From Juglans regia (lineage: Eukaryota > Streptophyta > Magnoliopsida > Fagales > Juglandaceae), in contig NW_023362298.1 in NCBI RefSeq assembly GCF_001411555.2, forward strand, positions 1 to 64,000: a stretch of DNA of 64,000 nt. Direction: 5' to 3'. This document shows positions 10,067-20,640 of the stretch, piece after piece (the first letter of the stretch is position 1; each line of letters opens with the position of its first letter). Below the pieces are notes generated by a model, which saw only the letters and a program-made list of their open reading frames with translations, did no database searches and was not told the origin of the DNA. The translations under genes were made by a program, and so were the position numbers.

Positions 10067-11273
10067 AAAAGTCACGCTATTGCCCATCAAGCAAACGCCA
10101 AATTATTGCCTGTTCTTCCTCAAAAGTTCCTCGCTTTGGAATAACCAATGCTATGGCTAGCAAAGAGATCATGCTGTTATCTACAGCACAGCAGCCCTAT
10201 ACAACGACCCCTTTTCGTAGTACTACTGCTGATCACCAAAGTTTTGATCCCAGCAGTGATCACCTTTTGGTTGCCGTGGAAAACAGTATTAAGCATGCTG
10301 CCCATATGGTTGACACTGCTTTGCTGGTATGTATATATATATGTTAGTCTTTTGTTTTCAAATTTCTTCGATCCTATTATATATATCCTTATAAATATCA
10401 TGGGTGTGCATATATCTCAGGAATATCTAGAAAATCTGGAGGAAAAGCTGTCCAAAGAGAACGTCTTCAGTCCCCTCTTGTGTATAATCAAGCAACTTTT
10501 CACAAATATGGTAATTATTTGAAATAATTGCCCATGATTTTGAGGCCAAGAAAATCAGATTGCACGATACCGTTTTAATTAATTGCCTTTCCAATTATGT
10601 TTGTAGTAAAATATAGTAATTAATTACATTCGCATTAATTAATAATAATATTCCAGGATGAGGTGGCCGTTTTATCGGAACTACTGCTGTTGGCTGAAAA
10701 ATCTAGCATCACCCTCAGCTTGCGCAAGATGCAGATCATACAACTTTGCAATAAACGGATAGGTTAGCAACGAATTAGGATACTTGAATCTGTTGCAAAG
10801 AATTAATATATATTAATTAGGATAGGTTAGCAACGAATTAATATATATTTGGCTTCAAAATGCTCAACAAATTAATTAGATATTACTTAATTGTTCGCTA
10901 GCTGCAGAGAACATGCAGGCAGATCAATGTTGGGAAGAATTTCCAGAAACACTCAAGGAAATCTTCAAAGCTTTCATGGAGCTGATTTTAGTTGACAATA
11001 ATCTGCGGGCTAGTCTTACCGACGCTTCTACGGACAAACTGGTTAGCTTTCTAAAGGATCCAATACTTCTCTTTTTCAATTTTGCCAGAAACTTGTTTCC
11101 TTCATCATATTTGACAAAAGTCAATATCGCAACAGATTGAAGGCCCAAATGCATTGACCCAAATACTATGGATCCACATGGACCGCATCCTTAAAAATAT
11201 CTTCCATCGCCCAAATGAAAAGCCGCAGAAACCAACGTCTCCCGATTTTCAGAAAGGACCGCACGGGGTATAG
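10057..11273 (+). CDS. Unrecognised host gene with five exons, about 245 aa
   Basis: The exons I infer are 10057-10326, 10421-10510, 10657-10762, 10908-11041 and 11136-11273. Every intron has GT and AG borders. The phases are 0, 0, 1 and 0, giving 738 nt with one terminal TAG. Four splice junctions that all keep a single open frame are strong support for a real gene. The protein has a basic, serine-rich first 60 residues that could be a targeting peptide. A mostly helical, leucine-rich body follows (for example SELLLLAEKSS in exon 3 and LKEIFKAFMELI in exon 4), then a proline-rich tail ending KGPHGV. I do not recognise the family and assign no function. The upstream region belongs to the duplicated block. 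A LINE insertion begins 56 bp after the stop, so the 3' end may be altered. Start choice is uncertain because of the overlapping upstream ORF and a second in-frame Met further into exon 1. Confidence 0.6.
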
Positions 11274-11637
11274 TTTTATTTTAGAAAAAGAGTATGATGT
11301 ATTGCTTCTCCAAGAAGAGATCTATTTTAAACAAAAGAAGTGATTTTTTTTTTTTTTTAAGAGCCGAGAATCACCTGTCCACGAGTGATCCCGTCCCAAA
11401 TTTTATTAATAAACCCTCACGTATGGCGGAGGAAAACCGTGGTTACAAAACAGAAGCCTGGGGGTTACACATATTCAAAAAAGACCCAAAACCCAGGCCT
11501 CAAAAACCTAGGCATCAAACTAAAAGACAAAACACAAAACTCAAGACAAACAACCTAAACCACCACCTGCAAGACAATGTCAGCACAACAAAAAATAGAA
11601 TAGTAAGAAAGACAAACTGTGATAGAAGAGTACCTCA

Positions 11638-12489
11638 CTACGATATACGCATGTAGGGAAGACCAATTCTATCCATGCGCAGAAGGCCTCTTAACTTGCC
11701 AGGCAACGTCCCACGATCCTCAACCCAATCCATATTCAATCCCTCAGCTCCAAGTTTAGCAAGAAAATCAGCAACAACATTACCTTCACGAAAGACATGA
11801 CTCACTCTATAGTCCAGGCATTGAAGATAACCTTGAAGTTCATCCCAATAATCCTCAAGATACCAAAGGTCACATTTACCCTTTTTAATCCAATTAACCA
11901 GAATTTGAGAATCAGTCTCTATATCCACCCGGAAAAAACCACGTTGGCAACATCTTCTGACACCTTCAAGTAAACTTCTCAGCTCAGCAAAATTATTAGA
12001 ACCCTGACCTAAAGAAACAACATAACCAGCACACATCTTACCATTATCATCACGAATGACACCCCCAGCCCCAGCTGAACCAGGGTTCCCCAAACTACTC
12101 CCATCAGTATTAAGCTTAACCCTGTCCCGTTGGGGCGGGTTCCATTTCACCACAGTGATTTTCTTAGCTCTAGGAATCCAAGCTGGGATATCCAAACGCT
12201 TCAATATGGCAATATCATGACTATGAAGTCTCATATAATTCTGATTAAGATGCATGATTCTACAAATCCAACTTTTAATAGCACTCCACACAGTCTCAAT
12301 GTTGTCCAGATGGCCATCATACCTAGCTTTACAACGCCTCTCCCAAAGCTTCCAAGAAACAATGGAAGGAAGCAACCCAAAAATCGTCTTAACTTGAGAG
12401 GACTTACCAGCTCGACGGAACCAGAATTCAATTTGATCCTTCCAAGTACGAAAAGCGTCCATATGCACCCCTAACTGAACAGCCGCCAT
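11638..12489 (-). pseudogene. LINE ORF2 C-terminus: RNase H domain
   Basis: This 283-codon open frame is the tail of a plant L1 ORF2. Residues about 118-245 form an RNase H-like domain (the RVT_3 type found in plant LINEs). Its acidic residues are all visible: D129 in KLNTDGSSLGN, E169 in FAELRSLLEG, D193 in ETDSQILVNW and D241 in VVADFLAKLG. The preceding part (residues 1-115, with SIVSWKLWERRCKARYDG) is the linker normally found between reverse transcriptase and RNase H. The reverse transcriptase is missing upstream, so the first ATG is not a genuine start. This is a fragment. Confidence 0.9.
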
Positions 12490-12530
12490 ACGCCAAAGTT
12501 GTCTAAGACCTCTATATTGTTAAGCTTATC

Positions 12531-13770
12531 TAAGGTTGATTAGATTACAATTGATAGTACTAGTGCATTATTGATACTTTGGGTAAGTTAAATCATTGAG
12601 GTTTATAACTTGTACGCAGTTTGATTCAAGCGAGGCCCTATTTTTAGTGATTGTGGTATTGTACGTTTAGTTCATACTCTGAATTGTTACCAGGTGGTAA
12701 GAGTAACATTTTTCATTAAGAGTATTTCTATTCATACCAGTGTAGATATGGAATACCTTTTAGTAGTACGAGGAAGGATATTCAAGGTTGATGAATTAGT
12801 ATCCCAAGTATTTGGAGTTTGTTTTGATTCGAAGGTTACAATGAAATTTGTGTTCGGAAGAGTACAGTGTGTGGGAGAAGCTTTGGCCTTAGTAGGATTC
12901 ACTTATGATAATAGTTTTATCCAATCGCGAATAAATGGTTTCTGGCGAAGCACCGTGTTTGTGGAAACCTAGATTGCCCTTATATTGGAGACTTTTATAT
13001 GGGGAGTAAAAGCTTGTCTTAAGGATTTACGTGAGCAGTAAGAACAAATTCTTTGGATTAGAGTCAGAATAAGAGGCAACTCATGATGGATAGAAGAGCT
13101 ATGTTAATCATAAGAGAGAAACTCTTGAGTTGAGGTTAATAGCTGATCGTTTATCAAGGTACCACCTAGGAGGAGGAACGATTCGTGGTGATTATGAAGG
13201 AGTAAGCTAGTCCTAGGCAGATATAATTCCTTGAGGAAATAGAGAATGTGAATTCAGTTGTGTATGGATTAAATTCTTCCAAATTGAACTGCATGAATAC
13301 TTGAAGTTTTAGATTTAGAGAGTATGCTGGTACGATTTGACCTACCTTGTGGAAGGACTCCAGTACAAATTGATATGATTTGAGAGAGAAAGAGTTAAGA
13401 ATGGTAGATATATATACACGTTGTGGATAATTCATTGAATAGTGAAGAGAATAGTGATTTCTTTTAAGCAAGGAGTCAGTATCCTAAAAAGTCTAGAAGT
13501 CATTAAGTTTAGGCAGTAATCTTTGGGATTGTTATACCTTAATGTTATAGTGATAGTCTTTTTGTATAACCATGTGATGGTTATAGATAAGAATAGTGTT
13601 GACTACAAGAAGAAGGCGTTATTTCAAGAAGAACGAGACCTGCCCCTTGGGCGTGATGAGGCATCCAGTGATGGGCAATAAGTTGGTAAGCAACTTTTTC
13701 TTTTGAGCGTATTTTATGTTTGTACTTACGTCGATTTCGAGGACGAAATCTTTTTTTTAGGAGGGGAGGA
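12531..13770 (+). mobile_element. Decayed gypsy pol 3' region
   Basis: This plus-strand relic lies just left of a gypsy LTR. Around 12890-12960 the reading GFTYDNSF resembles the integrase core motif usually written as EFAYNNS. Further right only scattered similarity survives. At the end, a frame reading VDFEDEIFF leads into the purine tract AGGAGGGGAGGA (13759-13770), which is the usual final pol segment and polypurine tract of plant Tekay/Del-like elements. The 5' LTR, gag, protease and reverse transcriptase are absent. The exact left limit against the LINE is uncertain (about 12500-12690). Confidence 0.6.
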
Positions 13771-16700
13771 TGTAACAGCCCGCTAGAAATTCATTGGCGA
13801 AATTTCTATTGACTTTAGGAATCTCGTGAAAATCTCATAAGTTTTTACGAATCGACCTATTGCATAGGTTTTAGTCTGTCAACATAGTCAGTGTTATCAC
13901 TCACTATGCTGTTAGAAATATGAGTTTTATTTATTTGAGGTGGTTAGAAGTGTCAGAATGCTTTATGGTCTACGCCATTACACTCAGTGGATTATTTAGG
14001 ATTTTATGGCACAATATCTTATTTTCATAATTCCGGACAAAACGTCTGTTGGAAATTGTGAAATTGTTTTTAGGGATACTTCGAGGTTAAATTTCGGTAA
14101 AAGATTTTCACTATAAGTTAATATGAATATTTAGGAATTTTTAGTACTAAGTTTATGATTCACTTTTTCAAAGTGAATAGTAACCTCGGTAAGCGCACCG
14201 ATTGCAGTGTTTCGAAATCACAGTGTGGAATGTCCAAATTGGATTAGAAAAGTTTTATTTGGACACTTGGCAAGATCTTAGCCACACTTAGTGAATAATT
14301 TTAGACACTTGGCACCATAAGGAACGTTTGTTGGATTTGAAGGAATGAAGGTGTGAGATCATGTCGCTTAAGCAAAACTTTGTTTCATCTGCTCAACCAA
14401 ATTGTGCCAGATCAAAGAGATTTCAATCCTAGTGAAATTCTAAATGGTGGGAATCCAATCGAAAGCCCAAAAGCTTGGTTGAAATCGAAACCCTAAACGG
14501 TTTCCCCAAAACCCTAAAGTTGGCCTCTAAATATTTTCTAATCCGATTTTTAGCATTGTATTTAATCACTTGATTAAATCACTTCCACATGCTATTAATC
14601 CTTCAAATTTGTGTTAGAACATCATTATCCAACCTTGTTAACCTTGAAAAATTGATTGGGCCAAGTGATATTGGATTTGGGCTTGATAGCAACCCAAACC
14701 CTCTTTAAACCCCAAATTTTAGGCCCATTCGGTTTAGGCCCATTAAGGCCCACGAATTTGGTCACCATAGGATTGCTTCATGGCTAAGTTTTGTACCCCC
14801 ACTTGGCTGGCCAGATCTGTACAAGAAGAGCCTAGAAGGTTCTTGAAAGACAAAGCAAAAGGGCCACCTCACTCTTTCACTCTCACACTCCACCTTGAGA
14901 AAAGATCTTGGTCTGATTTTTATGAGAAGAAAAGGCCAACACTCAACCATTCCTTCAGTCATATCACTTCCCATAACTTGTGTAAGAGGCTCTTCAGTCC
15001 ACTTCCCACGAAAAAGCAACTCTCCTTTACACTTTTCCTTCATAGAACACAAAAGACACTCTCGGACAGTTTTTCGTACCTCTTTTGAATGCCTGTTTCG
15101 AAGCTTTTGTAAGTGTTTCCTCGCAACGTTTCCTTCATGAAAGTTGTTTCTTTTGGAGTCTAGTTTACGTGTATATCTTATTTGATATCTTATTTGTTCC
15201 ATTTGGAGATCATTTGATTGGTAAAAAGTTGTTTAGACCCCAGAAAGGTCATTCTGGGCGATAAACTGGAGAGTGTGTTATATTTTGGAGTTTTTGACCA
15301 AGCTAATGAATAGATCTTGGTCCGAAATTTTTATGGAGTACTGTTAACATGTGTATATGATTATTGGTTGAGGATTTGTTGCATGATTAAAAGTTTTGGT
15401 GAAATATTTTCTTAGGTCTAGAAACTTAGAAACTGGAAGAGGAAAAACAGTTTCTGTTTTGAGAAAGTTTAAATCTTTTATGGTTTAATCTTATTCCAAT
15501 GGCTTTGATATTTTTATTGGAAGATCCTAAGCATCTTATATACATGTTAGAATGTTATTTTGAAGATATTTGATGTTAGTTTCGAACATATGAAATTTTA
15601 TGGAAGGAGATATTCGGTTAGGCCAAAGTGATGATGTTCTTGGCTAAATTTATATTTTGGTTGATGTTTACCCATGTGATCTTGAGTTTGAAGCTTGGAT
15701 CTGTTTTAGGACACCTTTTTGAACCATGTGATGTTTTGGTTTGAAGATCACTTCTTTATAAGTCATGGATCAAGAGGTTGATCAAAACAAGTTAGAAACA
15801 AAATTCTGTTTTGAACTTAGAAGAGAAACCAAAAAGTTCAAGTATGGTTTTAGTGATTTTGATGACTTTTGTTCATGATTCAAAACATTATTATTCTTAA
15901 GAATATGTTATGAGTGTAGTAGAAGAAAAATTTTGGTTTAATCATGAGTTTTGAGATTTGAAAGAATTACAACAAAAAGCAAAGGAAATAGCCTTTGTAA
16001 GTTTCGGCCATATAGAGTTTTGATGGTTGTGTTTAGTTTTAAATTTTTATGAATTGATATTTGAGTTTAGGACAAAATTTACATAAGGTATGTAAATTTT
16101 GGTGATTTTTGAAGTTATGATGCAAAATCCTTAAGTTAGGGGTAAAATAGTCATTTTCCCACATGTAGAGGGTAAAATGGTAATTTTACTCTAAGTTGAT
16201 ATTTTTCCATATTCCTAATTGTTAGTGATTAAGTTCTAATTTTTAGAAATCACTACTTTCAGTTTCCCGTGATCGCACTTGAGTTTTGTCTCGAAGCGCG
16301 AAGATCGAGGTAAGTTAGCTTTTAACTTACTATCAATTTAATGTGTATGTGTGATAAGTAAGGGAACTAAATTGTATGTATGCATGTTATCTTATATGCC
16401 ATACCAAGACATTACATATTTATCTGCTACACAGAATTTATTCTGTCATGAATTATTCATCTGTTACACAAGATATTATGTCACGTATTGCTATACATTG
16501 CAAGTATGTTAAGTTAAGTATGCCATCTGTTACATGTATTTCTTGTGACGTAATATTCACTGTCACATGTTACGCCATGTTAAGAAATGTTGTCTGTTAC
16601 ATGATATGCTATGTTACGAAATGTTGCCTGTTACATGTATGCCATGTTATGAAATGTTGTCTGTTACATTTATGTTTCAAAGTATGTCATGTTTGTCGTC

Positions 16701-18181
16701 TTACGTTCATGTCACGTTACGCTACGTCAAGATTTCTATCTTTTATGTCACGTTCATGTTACGTCACGTTACGAAATGTCATGTCTGCCAGTTAAGTCAT
16801 TCATGTCAATCACGACCCTAAGGATGGGGTAATATCCTAGTGGAACTCCTTTGTTCACGCTGGAGTGTCTAAATAGGTGTGAAATTCCCTGGGTTGACGA
16901 AGTACAGTCAACAGGTTGCGAATGGGGCCTAATTAGCTGGTCACCGGAGCGCGCCAGGCACTAACGCCGATGGTGCCACACATTATGTTACATGTGTCCA
17001 CAGCAAGTGTGGCACAAACAGATAAGTCATGGGGCCACAACAACTGTGGAGCATACACTACGTGAGACACAGCAATTGTGACACGTAGAATACGTGGGGC
17101 CACAACAACTGTGGAGTACGTATTAACGCACTCACAGCTGGTATAGAAACCTGTGATGTGATGCGGTAATCGGCAGGGACACACGGCTCAAGGGGACCTG
17201 TGTAGCACCCATATGGTCACGTTAATGATTAAGTCTATTGAATAAGATTCCAAGTTCAAGTCATGTTTCACGTTATGTTATGTTCAAGTTTACGTTCACG
17301 CAATCATGGTAATCCCATGAGACAAGAATATGTTTCAAGTTCATGTTATGTTATGTTCACGTTCACGTTATGTTCCAAGTTCATGTTATGTTATGTTCAC
17401 GTTTACGTTATGTTCCAAGTTCACATTTATGTTATGTCATGCTCAAGTTCAAGTTCAAATTATGCATGTTCACGTTCATGCTATGTTTCAAGTCCATGTT
17501 ATGTTCCAAGCTCACATTCATGCTATGTTTCAAATCCATGTTATGTTTCAAGTCACGTTCATGCTAAGCTTCAGTTTCAGTTTAAGTTATGCCAGTTATG
17601 TTATGTTGTATGTCAAGTTATGCTATGATTACTTACGATTTGATTATGCATTCATGCTTTTACTGCCATGCATGCATCATTAACCTGTGTGGAAGTTTCC
17701 TGTTAACTTGCTGAGATTTGTAATCAAATCTCACTGTGGTAGTCCCAACTACCATTCCTCCCGAATGGTAGATTTTGTTACAGGATCTGAAGGAGAATCG
17801 GGAATCGACCAACTGGAAATGGTCGACTAAGCGACGATGCGATGTAGGTGTTAATACAGTAGTTACCTCAGATTACTACTTGTATTTGTAGAGTTCAATC
17901 TCCATCACTCTTTTGATCACAACCATATGGATTAATATTGTGATCTCAGTTGTTTAGTATGTCATTATGTATGAAGTATGTTTTAAGTATTTGGGATATT
18001 TCGGTTTGGTGCATAGTATTGCTAAAAAGAAAAATTATCCGCTGCGAATATTGCATAATGCTAGATGCATGTTAGGAATATTGCATCTTATATGTCATGA
18101 ACGGGGGCAGGTAACCTTGTGTTACATGTCTCGACGCTTCAAATGTCCGTCCGATCCCAAGCGGAATTTGGGGGCATCACA
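13771..18181 (+). mobile_element. Ty3/gypsy 3' LTR, 4.4 kb (family F4)
   Basis: It begins TGTAACAGCCCGCTAGAAAT directly after a polypurine tract and ends TTGGGGGCATCACA, where LINE ORF2 resumes. A length of about 4.4 kb is large but within the range known for Tekay/Del-type elements. Inside are short tandem arrays: GGGGCCACAACAACTGTGGA units at 16960-17130, and GTTATGTTCACGTTCA-type units at 17260-17600. These arrays give rise to spurious cysteine-rich frames that I do not annotate. The right flank pentamer is GCTTC. No left partner exists because the 5' part of the element is gone. Confidence 0.8.
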
Positions 18182-18416
18182 GCTTCTGCACTGAAATGTC
18201 CGAAGTCCACAATAACCAAATTTTACCTTCATTGTCTTCATTAGTCATGAAATAATCGCAATTAAATTTTCTCAAAAAACCCGGAATACGATCCTCCAAA
18301 AGGAATGGCTCCGCTAGAGCTAAAATCTTCGGCTTAAACCTCTTAATGAGATTTTTCAGTCTCAGCTTAGAAGTACCAACACCCCTTAGGTTCCAGAATA
18401 ATATTGGACTAATCAT
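18177..18416 (-). pseudogene. LINE ORF2 N-terminus: endonuclease start
   Basis: The first 79 codons of an L1 ORF2. Residues 1-60 match the start of the apurinic-type endonuclease: ILFWNLRGVG, then KILALAEPF, matching the usual WNVRG and LAETK motifs (the E in LAEPF is the metal-binding glutamate position). The frame is cut at 18181 by the end of the gypsy LTR. Its ATG overlaps the ORF1 stop codon as ATGA (18416-18413). Confidence 0.85.
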
Positions 18417-20251
18417 AAATTAAGTTTGGAAGGACGTGTCACCGCCCTAGTGGAACACCTTTTCTGCACTGACTTCCGATCTTTATTATTTTTTTTAATC
18501 TCCGACTCAGAACTATATTCTTTTTGTAAGTCCTCCTGCAGATTTTCACTTTCCACTTCATAGTCAGACTGACATTCTTCCAAGTGAATGTTCATCAATG
18601 TCTCACTCACTAGCCCATCCACCCCAATGATTGTCGAAACGTCTCTTGCACCACAACATCCCACGGGAACAAGCTGCACCTCCTGACCCGACACCTTCAT
18701 CCGACTATCCCCCTGCACTTCCGGGTTAACTGACCCCACTATTTCAAGATTCTCATGCTCCACCAGCCGACCAGCAGACATAGGTGGTCCCGAAGGGTCT
18801 GGAAACCCCTTTTTCTGCTTTTGATTTATCACTGGTTCCTCTAATATTCTCATACCTGCATGCGACCACTTATTCTCGTGCATGGCATTATCTAGCAACA
18901 GCGCGCGGCTTTCCTTCCCTTCAGGCGAGTGCACACGTGCAAGTTCCTGCTGTTGCTGCAAAAACTGTATGCCTATATGTTGCCGGTCACTACTCTGCTG
19001 CTGTGCCTCCTCTAACAATAACTGCTGCTGCACGACCCCCTTCAGTTCCTTCTGCTGCTCAAACAGCTCCTGCTGCTGCACAACCTCCTGCTGCTGTGGC
19101 ACAGCCTCCTGCCACCCCTGCAGTGTCTCACTCTCCGACAGTTTCTGCTGCGGCGCCAACTCCTGCTGCTGCGCAACCTCATCAGTCGAGCCTTTCAAAG
19201 GCATCAAATAACCACTGGTCGCACCTGCATCCATTTTATCATTGATAAGCACCATTTGTAAATCCTCACCAGCCATCACAGCACCCTCATCTAACTTCAC
19301 CGATCCTGAAGAATTTATTTTGTCACCCTCAATTTCAACCAAGTGCTCTAAGTTCGAAGGCTCTTCCACCCTATATTGACCTTCACCCATATCCATATGA
19401 TTTGGCTTCAATTCCTCCCCCTTTTTCTCCCCTTTTTTCATCCAAATCTGTCCTGCCTTTCCCTTTTTTTTCAGCATTTCGGAACCAAATCTACAGGTAT
19501 GCATATTGTGCCCCTGCTGTTTACAGTTTCTGCAATAAGCCGGGAGAGTCTCATACACCACCACTTGGCGTCTGCTCTTTGGCAACCCTGGTTTACCGAT
19601 CCAGAAGTGGGATATGGTGTCTTTGGATGCGTCAACCTCAAGGCAAACACGGGCTCCATCAGTTCTTGTAGCACAAATGGTTGGATTATCACGACGGATA
19701 AACCGTCCAATAGGAGCCGTCAACAATCTGAGAACCGAAGCATGGAAAAAGTTTGGTGGAACTCCCGGTAAAAAAACCCACACCGGCACACATGAAGGTT
19801 CGAAATCTTCATTAAACTCTGGCGTCCAAGCAAACGGTCGATAAGGGACACCTGCTATTTCACAAGATTCCCTAGACAAGGCTTTATTGAAGTCACTCTC
19901 GTTCGACAGCCTAATGAAAACATTCCGTGCCCTTTGCATAGCCGAAACCACTGGAGAAGAAACCAACCCCCATCTCTGATGAATAAAGGCTCTAATGGCA
20001 TCAAGGGAGGGCCTCTGTCTAAGGAATTTGAGAACCAAAGAGTAACGGAAAGGTAAGGCAGTTCTTTCAATTTCCTCTACCGAAAACATGAAGCAAATTT
20101 CACCGTCAATCATTTTCGGGGGCCTAGGCGCGACTTCCATTTCTGGCAGTGGCTGAGGCGCTGCGTAAACTAGATCAGCGAATGACCTTGGCTGGCCTGC
20201 ATTGGCAGGCTCGACGGCCGCCATGCAAGCAAACGTAGGAAACCCTAACAC
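18413..20251 (-). CDS. LINE ORF1 protein (DUF4283 and zinc knuckle), 612 aa
   Basis: An intact ORF1 of a plant L1 retrotransposon, expected to be the RNA-binding component of the ribonucleoprotein. Residues about 50-205 form a DUF4283 domain with the typical VPVWVFLPGVP motif. A CX2CX4HX4C zinc knuckle occupies residues 240-253 (CRNCKQQGHNMHTC). Residues about 370-475 are very rich in glutamine, encoded by CTG/TGC-type repeats on the plus strand, and the carboxy end is acidic then basic. The 612-residue length is plausible for this family. The start at 20251 is taken as the longest frame; Met10 is an alternative. The stop overlaps the ORF2 start by four bases. The reading frame is open, but its element is dead because ORF2 is truncated. 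Confidence 0.9.
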   Translation of the reverse strand: MLGFPTFACMAAVEPANAGQPRSFADLVYAAPQPLPEMEVAPRPPKMIDGEICFMFSVEEIERTALPFRYSLVLKFLRQRPSLDAIRAFIHQRWGLVSSPVVSAMQRARNVFIRLSNESDFNKALSRESCEIAGVPYRPFAWTPEFNEDFEPSCVPVWVFLPGVPPNFFHASVLRLLTAPIGRFIRRDNPTICATRTDGARVCLEVDASKDTISHFWIGKPGLPKSRRQVVVYETLPAYCRNCKQQGHNMHTCRFGSEMLKKKGKAGQIWMKKGEKKGEELKPNHMDMGEGQYRVEEPSNLEHLVEIEGDKINSSGSVKLDEGAVMAGEDLQMVLINDKMDAGATSGYLMPLKGSTDEVAQQQELAPQQKLSESETLQGWQEAVPQQQEVVQQQELFEQQKELKGVVQQQLLLEEAQQQSSDRQHIGIQFLQQQQELARVHSPEGKESRALLLDNAMHENKWSHAGMRILEEPVINQKQKKGFPDPSGPPMSAGRLVEHENLEIVGSVNPEVQGDSRMKVSGQEVQLVPVGCCGARDVSTIIGVDGLVSETLMNIHLEECQSDYEVESENLQEDLQKEYSSESEIKKNNKDRKSVQKRCSTRAVTRPSKLNL

Positions 20252-20388
20252 TTCACCGAAACCCTAGCAGAGCAAAATAACGTAAATATGGAAACCGTAG
20301 TACCTCATGATCTAATATTATTATGAGATCTTGATGTTAAACAAAAAAACAAAAAAAAAAAAAAAAAAAAAAAAACAAAAGAAGTGAT

Positions 20389-20448
20389 GTATACGTGTGT
20401 GTGTGTGTATGTGAGAATCATTCTCAACCAGTCTAAGAAGTGATGTAT

Positions 20449-20481
<33 letters not shown>

Positions 20482-20640
20482 TACATCAAGTAGATAGTTC
20501 AATCACATGATTGAGCAACAACTTGGAAAAAATTGTATCTCTATTTTCCCTTTGGGTGGAAATGATACTTGTTTCTCTCTCTTTCAAGCTCTTGAGCATT
20601 TAGTGGTTGGAAAGTTACTGATCTATGGTATGTACCAAAT
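20389..20640. repeat. TG microsatellites and flank of the LINE
   Basis: Two TATACGTGTGTG microsatellites (about 20390-20410 and 20446-20480), each preceded by AAGAAGTGATG. The second run is about 30 bp of TG. The remaining 160 bp contain the open stretch NDTCFSLFQALEHLVVGK, which I do not recognise. They end at CAAAT just before a gypsy LTR. This is the original downstream flank of the five-exon gene before the LINE insertion. Confidence 0.6.

Larger units (their letters stand above)
11329..20388 (-). mobile_element. L1-type LINE with deletion/insertion in the middle
   Basis: A minus-strand LINE bounded by a 16-bp target duplication AAACAAAAGAAGTGAT (11329-11344 and 20373-20388). Its poly(A) tail is seen as a T run at 11344-11358. 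Its 5' end lies near 20340, next to a long A-rich tract (20343-20375). It contains ORF1 (20251-18413), the first 79 codons of ORF2 (18416-18182) and the ORF2 carboxy-terminal RNase H region (12489-11638). The rest of the endonuclease and the whole reverse transcriptase are missing. The space is occupied by a truncated gypsy element ending at 18181. It is inserted downstream of the five-exon gene, in opposite orientation. Confidence 0.88.

Noticed and set aside
16960..17600. Regular repeats that might look like a CRISPR array or a repeat-protein gene
   Set aside because: They are imperfect tandem repeats without unique spacers inside a plant gypsy LTR. The cysteine- and valine-rich frames change from frame to frame and are by-products of the short repeats.
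18784..19245. Plus-strand frame rich in alanine and proline opposite LINE ORF1
   Set aside because: It is the antisense reading of the glutamine-rich repeat region of ORF1, which has clear domains on the minus strand.
20390..20485. TG repeats as a recombination or regulatory signal
   Set aside because: Ordinary microsatellites. No evidence beyond composition.
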